Shown here in pieces: positions 43,625-54,800 of a stretch of 64,000 nt of DNA. Each line of letters starts with the position of its first letter. Positions within the stretch are counted from its first letter, which is position 1. Origin of the DNA: Zasmidium citrigriseum. Lineage: Eukaryota > Ascomycota > Dothideomycetes > Mycosphaerellales > Mycosphaerellaceae. The stretch is taken from positions 868,001-932,000 of the forward strand of contig NHNW01000005.1 of assembly GCA_002786025.1 (NCBI GenBank). The letters run 5' to 3'. The notes under the pieces are model-generated. The model searched no databases. It was not told the DNA's origin and saw only the letters and a list, made by a program, of their open reading frames with translations. Both the position numbers and the translations under genes were made by a program.

Positions 43625-44212
43625 CGGTGGATGAAGTGAAATTCGCTGGTGGTTGATGCGCTGCAGTCGAAGCCGGGGCAAGCGATAAACGTGGAAGATT
43701 TCTCAGGGTCCCGGCCTGTGAATTTTGGCATGTGATGGCACCTGACAAAAGAGGAAGGAACGGCGAGCGGAGCAAACGCAGCGACAAATGATCTTTCAAT
43801 GTTCATTCTGCCACCTCTCATCAATGCCTGTTTATGTTCTCAAGTTCCTTTCAACGCCGACCAATGTCGGCCAAATCCGCCGCCGCCATCCTGCACAGCA
43901 CCGTCGTCAGCAAAGATGCGGAGAGGTCGAAGTTTTGTCAACTCACCAATCCGTCCATCGCCAGAAGTTCGTCTTGGGAGTGTCTTAGCCATGCCGAAGC
44001 ATGTTTCACCCTGGCACCACGTTGAGGTGCACTCCCATCGCCAGGGTCCCCCTCCTTTCCCTCCCCATCCTCCACCAACTTCTCCTCCACCAAGCAAGAA
44101 GCAAAACGCAAAAGCAACGCAGAACGCAACAAGCCCAAGCGGGGCAAAAACCAACGCAGAACGCAGCAAAAGCAGAACGCAGCACCAAAGCAACGCGGAA
44201 CGCAGCACCAAA

Positions 44213-44340
44213 GCAACGCAAGCCAAAAGGCATCCAAAAGCAACGCAGAACGCAGCACAAAAAGCAACGCAAGCCAAAAGGCATCCAAAAGCAACGCGGA
44301 ACGCAGCAAAAAAAGCAACGCAAGCCAAAAGGCATCCAAA
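44213..44340. repeat. 51-bp minisatellite, about 2.5 copies
   Basis: Copies start at 44213, 44264 and 44315, with the last truncated. The unit begins GCAACGCAAGCCAAAAGGC and contains AACGCAGCA-type sub-motifs that also recur from about 44095. The period is 17 codons, so it stays open in frame. The predicted peptide is a Lys/Gln/Ala/Asn repeat with no supported gene around it. Confidence 0.85.
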
Positions 44341-44602
44341 ACAACAACTTCAACAAGCTCAGCCCAACCGCCTTAACATCGTAGGTCAACAAGACAGCGT
44401 GGGTTCGCGGCTGGCGTAAATGTGATGGGCCTGGGTCTGAAGGGCCCGTCTACCCGAATAGCTTATTCTTTTGCCTCCACTGATTTTCGTCCGTCCAGAA
44501 TTCTGAATCGGCACTGCCTCGATTTTCTTTGTTTTTTTGGTGTCAGGGTCCGTCCTCGTCGTGCCGCCACACGACTCTGGCCTGGCGTTTTTTGGTTTTA
44601 GA

Positions 44603-44652
44603 ATCGTCGTCATCGTCATCGTCCCCTTCGTCGTCGTCGTCCTCGCCGCTGC
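44603..44652. repeat. GTC/CGT-type trinucleotide repeat
   Basis: The repeat consists of interrupted TCGTCA and TCGTCG triplets in an otherwise normal stretch. It makes several artificial Val/Ser/Arg/Asp-rich ORFs. Confidence 0.7.
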
Positions 44653-44729
44653 TTGGGTTAGTATCGTATCGTCACTGTCCGGGTTAGTATCGCTTCCTCC
44701 TCTCTCTCCATCCTCCTCCATCTTCGTCC

Positions 44730-44860
44730 TTCTCCTCTCCATCCTCCTCCTCTCCATCCTCCTCCTCTCCATCCTCCTCCTCTCCATCCTCCTCCTCTCC
44801 ATCCTCCTCCTCTCCATCCTCCTCCTCTCCATCCTCCTCCTCTCCATCCTCCTCTCCGTC
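44730..44860. repeat. 15-bp CT-rich minisatellite, about eight or nine copies
   Basis: The unit TCTCCATCCTCCTCC repeats with little variation. It is a multiple of three, so both strands stay open: minus-strand repeats of MERRR and plus-strand repeats of ILLLS. A minus-strand ORF (44940-44386) passes through it, but I regard it as an artefact of the repeat. Confidence 0.85.
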
Positions 44861-45134
44861 CTCCCTCCGCTCAGTCCCCCTCTTCTCTCTCTCCCTTCTG
44901 CTCCTCCTCCTTCATCTACGAGACTGTAATCTCCGAGCATTCAAAGAACGTTTCCACGCCGGATCCTCTCTCGACCCCACCGGAAACAAACAACAGTCCG
45001 TCGTTGAGTGCTTCCTTCGAAGGACTGTCATTGACGAAACAGAACCAACGATGGTGGGCGGAGAGTTGCACTATCGCCCGAAGGCAGTGCGTGATCCCTT
45101 GCAGAAGTTGCGTTCAGTGTGAGCGATTCGAGCT

Positions 45135-46565
45135 TCAGCCCCACAAGGCTGTCTTGACGGTCGTCCAAGCACTGCTGATCCAGGACTTGGCCGTGTCGAT
45201 GACAGATCCCATGAATGATGGAGCCTGTTCGGTAACTGGTAGCGATTCGCGTTCGCTTTCCAGCTTCGATTGCTGCTGTCGCTCTGCTCGGCGCCGAGAC
45301 CCCTCTTGAAGACGTGATTCCCAGTCGATGTGGTCGACCAGGACGGCGTTGTCGATGTCGTTGTCGAATGTGTCAGGTACCTCAGGCTGAGGTGGCAAGA
45401 CCGCTTCTTCTCTGAAGCATGGCGTCGGTTCGACTTTGACGGGGGGTCTCGGCCCAGTGTATCCCTTGGGGTATCTCCACACCTCACCAGAGAACTTGCC
45501 ATCACGGTAGATGGTAAGTTTGCTGGGCTTGGTGCGAGGCGAGTCGGCGATTCGTGCTGCTGGTGCAATGTCTTGGCGGCCAGTAGGCACGGGTGGTTGC
45601 ATAATTCGAGTCGGGAATGGTAAACCCTTCGCATGGGCTTCGTCGATCTTCCGGACTCTGTACCAAGAGTAGTAGATGCCGAGAGCATCTTCCTCTTTTT
45701 GCCAACCTTCGGGATACTCTTGCTGGTTGAGGTCCCACAGTTTCATCTGTAACTGCACTTCGGCCTCTCCCCAGCCAGTCTGTCTGCACTTGTCCCGGAC
45801 GGCTTGTTGAACCTTGTCACGTAGGTAAAAGTCCTCCATTTCGAAGCCTTCATAATGAAGCTGTCTGTGGATTCGATCGATCTCGTCTTTGATGTCTCGA
45901 CGAAAGGCTCTCAGTGATGGATCGGAAGGCTCATCCGGGACAATGTAGTTGCATCGACCCAGCTCCACGTCGTCCGAAATACGGTCGATAGTCTTTCGAA
46001 ACATGTGCTTGAGTTGCTGGGCGTCGTAGAATCGGACTGTCTTCGAATCCGGATAAACGTTCTCCTTGGTCGGCGGCACACTTCTGAAGCGTGCACCGGC
46101 TGGCGAACGGGTTGGTTCCTGATGCATCTGGTGAGACACAGAGGTGATATCCTCTGTGCGGTCGACGAAATCAGGACAGGCTGAGCGCTGAGTACCCTCA
46201 CGTTGCAGAGCTGTTCAATCTGCAGCGGTTGGGCGGCTGTAGCGTTCCGTGCGAACCTTGGAATCATCGATAGTTGTCGATGGTGCGGCGGTTGCACGTG
46301 GCCTGGGTCTTGTCGAACATGCCTTCGAAGAGGAACCTCTCACGTTGCTCTCGAATGGCCCGTCGGTCGAATCTCTCACGTTCTTCCTTCGGGATAGGCG
46401 ATGTTGACGGAAGGTGTCCAAGCTATCCTGGGACTCCGGATCTGGCGGGATCCGAGCGTCGTCAGGAATAGGGTGGAACCTCATCGCGGTAGCTTGTTGA
46501 AGAGAACTGGTCACCCCCGCGGAGCGGGCACCAGCCACTGTGCGTGTGGTGAGCTTGTTGGACAT
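45135..46565 (-). CDS. Hypothetical protein of unknown function (two exons)
   Basis: Exon 1 starts at 46565 (MSNKLTTRTVAGARSAGVTS...), exon 2 covers 46151-45135, and the 105-bp intron keeps frame. The intron ends are inferred, and GTTCGC is an atypical but acceptable donor. The product is 441 residues. Exon 1 is Ser/Arg-rich and probably disordered. Exon 2 contains charged helices (KHMFRKTIDRISDDVELG, RDIKDEIDRIHRQLHYEGFEMEDFYLR), a Gln-rich alpha-helical part, a Pro-rich stretch, and a C-terminal amphipathic helix with Trp (SWISSAWTTVKTALWG). No family is recognised. The upstream end is uncertain because the exon 2 frame has only a GTG near 46139. Confidence 0.55.
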
Positions 46566-48177
46566 TTTGGCGTCTTTGGTAAAGGTCGCTTTGGTGTCTG
46601 TGAAAACTCTGCCTGCACGTTAGCCTGATGTTCCCACAAAGTAGCCGAGGGTGTTCGCGTGTGAGGTGAGGGTCCATCGCCATCGCCACTCCAGATGTCT
46701 CGACCAGATCCCCGATGAGGAGAGGCAAGCAAAAGGGCTGGAAGGAGAAAGGCCGGCATGGATGGATGGAGAGTCGTGGGGATATGGTCAGAATGTGGTG
46801 TGGATGGATAGGTGAGGTTGAAGTGGATGATGGCACGTGACCCGACTGCCGACAGTAGGCCAAAGGCAGGTGAGGGCGCTTTTGGGATGTACCGAGGCGT
46901 CAGTAGCAAGGCAGGTGCCATTGGAGATGAGTGGTTGTGCTTCAAGCTCTCTTTCTGATGAAGTGGGGAAAAGGGGGGTGGAAACCGCGATGGGTTGGGA
47001 CGCGTCAAGGGCAGGCGCTCTGGGGGCGGTGAGGTGAGGAAGGCTCCAGGTTCCAAAAGTGCCATGAGAAGGTGCAACGGGCATCAGAGATGGCAATGGC
47101 GATGGCAGATGATGGATTTGGGCAGGAGTGATGGGTGGGGATGGGGTTGTACTCACCGTGAATGTTGGTGAAGAGGAGAGAAAGGACGAAGGAAGCGCGG
47201 AAAGTACTTAACGCGCTGGAGCCGCGCTTGGGCCTTGTTTACATCACGCGTTGGTGACGACAGAACATCACGCAAGCTGCGGGAGCGCTATCGACGGTAC
47301 TGCCGTCGATGGTGCTGAGCACTTTTTGTTGAAATGGGAAATGCTATCGCTCGCTCCGATAGTACATGCCGTGCACAACATGTGACAAGGCTGTGAATTG
47401 GATAGATAATCAGGGGCCTGGCACAACATGTTTCGATGGCTCATTAATCCATCAGACAATCCAAACGAGCCCGAAATACCGGTCAATGCTTCGTTGATTG
47501 TGATGCTGACTTGTCTTTGCGACCGGTCTTGCCGCATCGCCCGTGGTGCTTGCTGTGTTCCATCGTGGGAAGGTGAACTGCCAGCTTCCCCATCTACCGC
47601 AAAGCCGACGGCCATCTCAATCGACCACCTGGACTCAACACAAGCATCTCCATACCATTTTCGCGATTTCTTCCCGATCGCTCATGTTTTCATTCATTCA
47701 CTTACATTGCGGCGCTAGTCCGAATGCGGAAATCGTTTCATGCGCAGACCCACTTTTCAAGCCCACCCGCCACATCCGTGCCATTCGAATACGGCCTCAA
47801 CCCACATCTTTGCGGACGCAGAACCAGAGCCAAATAGCAAGAGAGAAGGGTGGCTGCACAGAACTCAAGCCAAGGCAGGACATTTCAGGAATGGTTGCCG
47901 GATGGTGGCACAAAAAGCGGGTCGAAAGCGGGTCGGTATCTGGCATTGGAGCGCTTGAGAAAGGCTGAGACGAGCTTGCTGAGTCACTCTGGTGGTGAGG
48001 TTGTCGTTGATGGGATTACGGCATGGTCAGAGAAAGACGAGGGAAGGCGAGCAGACCAGGACGATCTTGAAAAAGCCAGGCATTTGAGAAGTACTCCAAA
48101 ACGAGGTAAAAGAGGCTTTTGATATCAAAACAATGACCAATCCTCTCACACTGTGTGTCTACGATGCACCAGACCGT
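46566..48177. other. About 1.6 kb without a confident gene
   Basis: The region lies between the start of the 45.1 kb gene and the end of the sulfotransferase-like gene. It contains Pro/Ser-rich overlapping ORFs. A plus-strand frame at 47850-48122 (FQEWLPDGGTKSGSKAGRYLALERLRKAETS) looks somewhat more protein-like and could be the last exon of a small gene, but no first exon or in-frame start was found. Confidence 0.35.
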
Positions 48178-49077
48178 TCAGAACGCCGAGCTTATTTGCC
48201 CTCTCAATCGCTCCACCGCTCTCGTCACCACATCCGGATACATCGCCAACGCCACCGCACCCGCCGCCATCGTCGCATACACAGCCCACATGAACGCACC
48301 GAACATCATGAAGCCCATATATAGAGCCTGCATACTCTCCTTCTCATTCAACCTCGGAAACTGCTCGTCGGGCACATCGACACCGAGAAAGCTGCACAGA
48401 GGCTCCCACCCTTGCCGGACGTCGAACTCCAGCAGCTGTCCCTTCGGTACCAGCTCCCTGACATGCGCATTGTGCTTTTCATACGTCTTTTCGTCCCAAC
48501 AACCGTATCGCTTCAGGTACAGCTCCCGAACAAGCAAGACCTTGTCATCTGTTCGGCGGAGAAAAGAGACGGGCCATATCAAGGCGCGGAAGAGTGAGCG
48601 AAGCCAATCTTTGCGCCAATGCCAGGAAGAGGTATTCCAGATCGACTGCCACCAGCCCTTGGGTCCATCGGGACGGACAGTGAGGATGTACTTTGCGTTG
48701 GGATACGCTGCTACCGTCTCTGGAACAAGAAATGCGATGGGAGTATCGGTGACACTGCGGTACCCTTTCATGGAATTGCGGATCTGAGACTTGAGGTCTG
48801 CGTCGCCGGCTTTTGACTTTCCAGCAATGATACGGGAGTAGATGTCGTGGTAGAGTGCGGTCTGAGCTGGAGATCGGAAGAGATCGACGCCGCCATGGCA
48901 TGGTCCAAATCCAAGCTTGATGAAGGCCTCTTGAAGAGAGGTTGTGCCAGTGCGAGAGAGTCCGAGACTGATGACCTCTAGGTTGGCATTTGAGTCTCTT
49001 GCTTCATGACTGCGATCGCCATGGTACGCAACATCGACACCGAAGAGACGGTGGAGGGGGTTCTTTGTTGAGGCCAT
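48178..49077 (-). CDS. Sulfotransferase-like P-loop protein
   Basis: A single exon encodes 299 residues. The N-terminal P-loop-like motif is EVISLGLSRTGTTSLQEAFIKLGFGPCHGG. It is followed by PIAFLVPETVAAYPNAKYILTVRPDGPKGWWQSI (the region of the 3'-PB motif and its Arg) and YEKHNAHVRELVPKGQLLEFDVRQGWEPLCSFLGVDVPDEQFPRLNE. This matches the sulfotransfer_4-type family abundant in filamentous fungi, mostly uncharacterised. A C-terminal hydrophobic stretch (GFMMFGAFMWAVYATMAAGAVALAMYP) probably anchors the protein in a membrane. The ATG at 49077 is preferred over the one at 49143, which would add 22 less conserved residues. Confidence 0.85.
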   Translation of the reverse strand: MASTKNPLHRLFGVDVAYHGDRSHEARDSNANLEVISLGLSRTGTTSLQEAFIKLGFGPCHGGVDLFRSPAQTALYHDIYSRIIAGKSKAGDADLKSQIRNSMKGYRSVTDTPIAFLVPETVAAYPNAKYILTVRPDGPKGWWQSIWNTSSWHWRKDWLRSLFRALIWPVSFLRRTDDKVLLVRELYLKRYGCWDEKTYEKHNAHVRELVPKGQLLEFDVRQGWEPLCSFLGVDVPDEQFPRLNEKESMQALYMGFMMFGAFMWAVYATMAAGAVALAMYPDVVTRAVERLRGQISSAF

Positions 49078-49684
49078 GGAGGAAGCGAATAATGAAGTTG
49101 ACTGACATGATGAGAATTGGACTGCGGTCTTCAATATCAGCAAGGGTAAGTGGTATCTTCCAAGACATTAGAGCTGACAGGATCTGTCACTGTGTCACAG
49201 CGGATACCGGAGTTGGTCTGCTGGAGGATCAACAGAGTTGAGCTTACACAAGATTCGCGAATCCTTCGCGCTTGAACAATCAGCAACGAGTAGCGCAAAG
49301 GATCCCGAACAGGGATTCAAATGCTTCTTCACTGCCAGCAGATCGATCGCGAGGTCCAGTGCTGCCACCAAATCGTTTCCTTTCATCGGCAAGGTCACTT
49401 CATCTGGCCGCCGCTACCTTCAGACGGGACCGCCTCCTTGAGCTGTCTCCATTTGAAAACCGGCTGCACTTCTCAATACTTTGGCTCATTCGAACGACAG
49501 GATGATAAAACGAACGCCAGGGTATGGAATCGATTGAAACTTTGCCAGACAGGCTTAGCAAGTACGGGAGGCAAATGCGAGGCCGAAAGGGACTGTCCAG
49601 CACGTCGTCTCCGTCCATGATGATGCCGGGCCTGGCTTGAAATCAACTTCCGCTCCCTATTGACAATCATCGATGGCTCAAAGA
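49078..49684. other. Intergenic, no gene seen
   Basis: The stretch holds the sulfotransferase-like promoter and the 3' end of the CMD gene. ORFs of 60-100 codons are unconvincing. Confidence 0.45.
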
Positions 49685-50413
49685 TCAACTGGGAACCTTC
49701 GCATCAAAGCCGTTCAGAATCGTGGAGACGTAGGAGTAGAATCCAACGTAATGGATCAGGGCTGTAGCGCCTTCAAGCCCCAAGACCTACATCTCTTCGT
49801 AAATACTTCTTCATGAAAGCGCAATGAGCTTGCGATAGCCGCCCACTTACTTCAACAGCCTCGATCCAGTTCTCCTGACTCAGTGGGCCCGGATTCCCAA
49901 GAGCCAAAGCAATCTTGAAAGCCGTATTCTGGGCTTGGGAGAAGTGCTCGGGGCATTTTCCATGATGAAGCATGTCTTGCTCTTCTTGCGAGAATCCTGA
50001 AAGATGTTCATATGCACTGAAGAAGATCGCATCGTCAGCGAAGGGCCAGGATCATCGAAGGACGGGGGACTCACTACTGCTCATATGCCGCTTGAAGGCG
50101 ACTACCGACTCCAAGAATTGTGCACTCTCTCACTTCTGGCAAGATCCCGGGAATCGTGCGAAGAGCTCTTGCAAATTGAATGAAAGCCTTACCGAGCTCG
50201 GGATAGTGAACCTGAATACCAAATGGCCCGACGAGTTGATCTTCGGAGTCGACGTATGTGAATCTTCAATATAGTCAGTCAAACGGTCTCTGTAGTGTAG
50301 GAGTTGACTCACTTGGTGCCATAGTGTTCAGTGGCATACTCTCGCAGGATGTTGTAGCCGTCTTTCTGGGCAGGGCTGAGCTCAGAGGGCGGGAGAAGAC
50401 CGAGACGATTCAT
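49685..50413 (-). CDS. Carboxymuconolactone decarboxylase (CMD/AhpD-like) family protein
   Basis: Four exons (50413-50313, 50263-50075, 50016-49851, 49786-49685) give 185 residues, and the introns of 49, 58 and 64 bp keep frame. The CMD-type helical fold is visible: MNRLGLLPPSELSPAQKDGYNILREYA, FGIQVHYPELGKAFIQFARALRTIPGILPEVRECTILGVGSRLQAAYE (the region of the catalytic helix), YAHERLSG-type, and VLGLEGATALIHYVGFYSYVSTILNGFDAK. No AhpD-style CxxC pair is seen, so it is closer to the fungal CMD-like branch of unknown substrate. The family acts on gamma-carboxymuconolactone or as alkylhydroperoxidase-like proteins (family knowledge). It is divergent from the SMP-30-like gene across 430 bp. Confidence 0.88.
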
Positions 50414-50843
50414 GTTGGTTCTTGCTGAGGATAGGAAGACAGATGAGTATTTTGTAGATCAGAAGTATCACGCTGAAGATGTCGCTGCAAGTTGACGGCT
50501 CCTGAGGCAGCCAGATTGCATCTTTATAGACTGTTTCTTCTTTGCAACGCACTTTGATGTCACGAAGATCTGGAGTCAAGTCTCATCGGAAAGGGCGGGA
50601 TCTCGCTCGGTCGTTCGTAAATAGCGAGATGTATACTTGCAGTCTGGCCGCCCTGAAGGAAGTCGTGCGGCTACATCGGGTGAGGAAGCGCTCTTTCCAC
50701 GACTGCGACGCCGAAGATCGTCCTCAATCGTCATCCTTCTGAACTTGCATAAAAGACACCAAACATGCTCCGTACATTAGTCAAAGCTCATCATACAATG
50801 TAATCAAAGACCTCACACTGACTTCACGCCCAGCATACTGATC
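50414..50843. promoter_or_regulatory. Shared divergent promoter, CMD-like / SMP-30-like
   Basis: The 430 bp separate two divergent ATGs. No third gene is seen in it. A possible AT-rich core lies near the middle, but no known element is assigned. Confidence 0.4.
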
Positions 50844-51851
50844 ATGTCTTCAACACAACCCAAGATCTCGACGGTCGCCACATTCCCACCAGGCTTCTTT
50901 CTGGAGAACATCCTGGCACTCAGCGACGATACTCTCCTCGTCACAGTCGCAAACCGCAAATGCATCTACGCAATACCACCTCCTGTTGCACCGAACCATT
51001 CTCGCCAGCCATACCTTCTGCACCAGTTCGAGGACGATGCTTGGGCCATGGGGATTGTCGCGGCACCGAATAACCCCAATATAGCATACATCCTCACAAC
51101 AGACTTCACACATCAAGGCAGTGGCACGCATCATCTTCGACTACTCAACATCTCCAATGTCGCCGCAGCCGGCCACCTCATCAAACTGGTACAATTCCCT
51201 CCAGAGACTAAAGGCTTGAACGGCTTGACAGCTATCTCGGACACTGTTCTACTAGCAGCTGATAGCTTTGCGAGTTGTATCTGGAGAATCGATATCGAAG
51301 TGGACGATAAGGGGATACCGGTCGATGCCAAAGTCACTGAATGGATGAACGATGCTGCATTCGCCGGCCATCTCGTCCTTCCAGACTTCCAGCCTGGTGT
51401 CAACGGACTGAAGTACTCACACACGCTGCATAAGCTCTGTTTCAGCAGCACACAACAACGTCTCTTTGGAGTAGTCGAAGTGGATCCAGAGACACTGATG
51501 CCAGCAAGCCGTCCCAAGATTTTGGTCAAGGGCCAACAAGGAGACGACCTGATCATAGACGACGACTTCGAAGAAGGACCAGTTGCATACCTGACTACTC
51601 ACAGAGACAACTCCATCCTACGTATCCCGCTACGTCAAGAGAACGAAGCTAGCGATCACGAAGCTGGATCCTGTGAGATCATCGCAGATGGTACGCAGGA
51701 CGACGCTCGTGTACTCGGTCCAACATCTGGGGTATGGAAATCAGGTCACAAAGGCAAGATCGCGTACTTCAACTGTGATGGTGGCCTGAAGAACCCGTTC
51801 CCCGGAGAAAGCCCACGATTTGCACGGATCTTACAGATTGATTTCGCTTGA
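50844..51851 (+). CDS. SMP-30/gluconolactonase-like beta-propeller protein
   Basis: A single exon encodes 335 residues. The six-bladed propeller fold is suggested by repeated strand units: FFLENILALSDDTLLVTVANRKCIYAI, GLNGLTAISDTVLLAADSFASCIWRID, PGVNGLKYSHTLHKLCFSSTQQ, GPVAYLTTHRDNSILRIPL and ILQIDFA. The His/Asp/Asn-rich loops of the metal site cannot be fixed by eye. The family includes lactonases, strictosidine-synthase-like and quinoprotein-like enzymes. Many fungal members have unknown substrates (family knowledge). The divergent CMD-like neighbour suggests a small lactone or aromatic-acid pathway, which is inference only. Confidence 0.8.
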   Translation: MSSTQPKISTVATFPPGFFLENILALSDDTLLVTVANRKCIYAIPPPVAPNHSRQPYLLHQFEDDAWAMGIVAAPNNPNIAYILTTDFTHQGSGTHHLRLLNISNVAAAGHLIKLVQFPPETKGLNGLTAISDTVLLAADSFASCIWRIDIEVDDKGIPVDAKVTEWMNDAAFAGHLVLPDFQPGVNGLKYSHTLHKLCFSSTQQRLFGVVEVDPETLMPASRPKILVKGQQGDDLIIDDDFEEGPVAYLTTHRDNSILRIPLRQENEASDHEAGSCEIIADGTQDDARVLGPTSGVWKSGHKGKIAYFNCDGGLKNPFPGESPRFARILQIDFA

Positions 51852-52144
51852 ACGAAGATGAGTTCTGGCGGGCTTCTACATGCTTGTATTGTAGCTTGCG
51901 AGCAATTTGCTCTCGAATTGGTCATTGAGCTCGGACGTAAGTTTCGTCCGATTCGAGAGTACATATCCAATGGATCTCATGGAGAGCCGTCATACGGAGC
52001 CGCAGCAGCCGACATATCCGGCGAATGTCAGGGCCTCACAAGGCTGAGATCTCTTGTTCTTCATCCCCACTCTTTTCGTCTTGGGCATTCTTCGCTAAGT
52101 CTATCACCTTTCGAAAATGAGGGAACCTGAGTTCAACGTTTTGC

Positions 52145-54080
52145 ATTTCAGGCCTGAAGCATTTCATCAACGAGCTGTACAGTCATGAAGGCTACATCGA
52201 TCCAGACAAGGGATGCAAAGAAGAGAAGACGTACCACGCCGAGAACACCGATGGGGACGAGGACAATTCAATCGAGCTCGATGATGACGTTGTTGTCGCT
52301 GACGAGCATTCTGGCCAGCCCGTTCACCCAGACGCCGATCAAGAACATTTCTTCGAAGGGGCAGCCGGAGAACAGTTCAACGACGCGGACTGGACGGATG
52401 CCTGCGACTTCTTTCAGTTCGACACTCGATGCAAGCTTTCGCGTGCAATGGTGAGAGTACGTTCTGTAAGGACACTACTCTATGCCTATTAGTTCTACGC
52501 TGCATGGTGGCTAGTAACTAGTTGCTCACTCCAAGAGACATTATCTTCTAGCAGTCCTCCTAGCCGACACGATGGGTTTTGGGAAGACCTTGATTATGTT
52601 GACCGTTACTGTCATACATCGCTGAATCTCGAGGGCGTATCTCGACATGGTGCAGCACAAAAAGAATGGAACTTTCGACTAGTATCATCTTTACAAAGAC
52701 GATGATGGTACTTAGTCGTGTCAGACTAACAACATGGTTCGAGAAATGGGCCAAGACTACAAGGGATACAGATACTACCATTTCTTCCAATGCCCATATG
52801 TTTCTGGGAGTCTGGCATGACAGCTGCACAACGTAGACGTCTACGGCGGCTCTCTGTTCAATGTGCGACCCTCTCTCTATTATAATACGGCATAAGAGAT
52901 CTACAAGCATCTGGTGTTTCCCTCCGATCGGCATGACGAGGAGGATGCAGCATTTGCCGTGCTCTTTGGGTACGATGTTAGGAGTGCGGAGCTCGCACGC
53001 CGCGGTTGGCTACGAGCGAGTCGTTGGGCGACTCCAAGACAGACGCCGAGGGCGTCCAAGGAAGCTCAGCCTTTCGTGAACGCGAACACGGGCCCACTCT
53101 CAATAGCACTGGAGCGCCATTGAAATGTGTGAGGTGGAACGCGCTATTGTCGACCTTCCCGTACCTCGCTCGAGCGCAGGAGACATTTCGACGATTGTCG
53201 ACAAGGTCAATGCTAATATGGCGAAAGAGATCAATGAGAAGAGCTATGAGAGTATCTGGATGAAGCACGATGGTCGACTCCTAATGACTCGTCAAGCAAA
53301 ATCGATATCATGCGTCGACTTTGCGAGCTGTTTGGCAAATCGACGGACATCCGAGGGGACTTCGAAACGATCATCGTGTTCTGCCAGGATCCCTTCACGG
53401 CATCTTTTTTGAAGCTAGCGATAGAGGAGATGGGTGAGAAAGCAGGGCTCATAACGGCACAATTGACCGCCGCGAAGGGTGAGCGCTAGGATCTCGTTAA
53501 CGCATTTAACCAAGTGACATTGCCACAGCAAGCTGCCGCCTCGATGGACAAAAAGAAAAAGGGCGAGCATCTGGCCGATATTAACATCGACAAGAAAAAG
53601 AGCCTCGCCTCGGATTCTAAGCGAATGCTTGCTGCATATTAGAGAGTGCAGAGAGGGCAGACGAAAGATGCGATCTCCACAAGCATGCTAGCGTACAAGG
53701 AGAATGGGCCAGCGTTCCTTATTGGAACATTCCATCTAATGTCCAAAGGCTATTTCTGTATACGTGCTTTCCGGACGATCTACTTGGATGTGCCACAGAC
53801 AGTCCGTAACCTAATCCAGGTGAGTGGAAGGGCATGTCGTCTTATCGACAGTTAAAGAAACCTAACGACCTTTGGGTATAGGCTGTTAACGGCGAATTTC
53901 GAGCTAGAGGGTCATCTGCTAAGCACCATCAAGAGGATTTCGCAATACTTCCAGGATGCATTTAGCGAGAAGAGGAGCGAGACCGAACAGGAGAAGCACT
54001 AGATAGGGTAGATAGGCGATCTGTAACTATTGAGAAACTTATTGGTTCCACCAAAAGCGTCCAGACTTCGTCGTAGTAAA
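52145..54080 (+). pseudogene. Decayed SNF2-family helicase gene
   Basis: Plus-strand coding segments with stops and frame changes trace a SNF2-type ATPase. An N-terminal acidic leader runs from about 52145 to 52490 and ends at a TAG. Helicase motif I is at 52560-52592 (LADTMGFGKTL, where LADEMGLGKT is typical, so the Glu is Thr). Later segments include DKVNANMAKEINEKSYESIW, VFCQDPFTASFLKLAIEEMGEKAG, and a C-terminal helicase part (GTFHLMSKGYFCIRAFRTIYLDVP) near 53730-53810. Composition is normal and CpA is not depleted, so the decay here is not RIP. The gene is probably a relic of a transposon- or subtelomere-associated helicase, next to the RIP block. Confidence 0.75.
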
Positions 54081-54800
54081 GCCCTAGGGAAGAACTACCT
54101 CCAGAGTATGCATGTTTTGCTTGTGACAGCATGTGATCCGCGCTAGTGTGATCGGCCGCTCGCATGTGATGCCCCGTGCGCGGCGCGGCTCTTTTCAGCT
54201 GCCGAACATTTCAGGACGTCACATGTGAGCTGCCGCAACTTCATTTAGGATGCCGTCGGAGGACGAAGCTTGCGCTCGCGGGCTGTTTTTGACATTCGCT
54301 GAGGAAAGACCTCCCCGCTAGGCACCCTGCGTGATTCCCGCGTTAACGTTGACTTGTTCATCCCAATCACTCCAACCCCAACAACCACGATGAACTCGCG
54401 ACGCCTCGTACCAATCTCCATTCACTTGGCTGGTGTTAGCCATCCACTTCGTCGTGTGCGGCCGCTGGCGAATCCTCTTCGCGGTCGATTGAAGGTATGA
54501 GGTGCGAGATGGACGACCTGGCAAGAGCTAATAGTATTGAAAGGGCCAACTGCCATCACATTCGGGATGGTAGACAAGAAACACAGGCAGTCGAACCTTT
54601 CTGGCTGGCCGAGAACCACTGGACATTCCGCCTCCTCCAAATCCACAGACACGGCGGTTGCTTAACCAGCTCCTGCCTTGGCGTCGACGCCGACGGTTTG
54701 CCGTATCTACCAACCGGCCACATGACTTTCCCCGCTTCCTTCTTTACACCTCTTAGACCTCTAATTTCCCTTCTATACCACCTCACTCGTGCAGAACCTA
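54081..54800. other. Transition to the RIP block, no gene seen
   Basis: The DNA keeps normal CpA and TpG content up to about 54790-54840 and then changes abruptly. A short minus-strand ORF at 54831-54556 (MNKTLETTDLIGSARVRWY...) spans the boundary but shows no domain. Confidence 0.5.

Noticed and set aside
43799..44419. Plus-strand Lys/Gln/Ala-repeat ORF
   Set aside because: The repeat unit is a 51-bp minisatellite and the non-repeat part is unremarkable.
44386..44940. Minus-strand ORF with MERRR repeats
   Set aside because: Open only because a 15-bp CT-rich minisatellite is a multiple of three. No start context or domain outside the repeat.
46511..47077. Minus-strand Pro-rich ORF of 188 codons
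   Set aside because: Composition matches promoter-type CT-rich DNA, and three overlapping frames are open.
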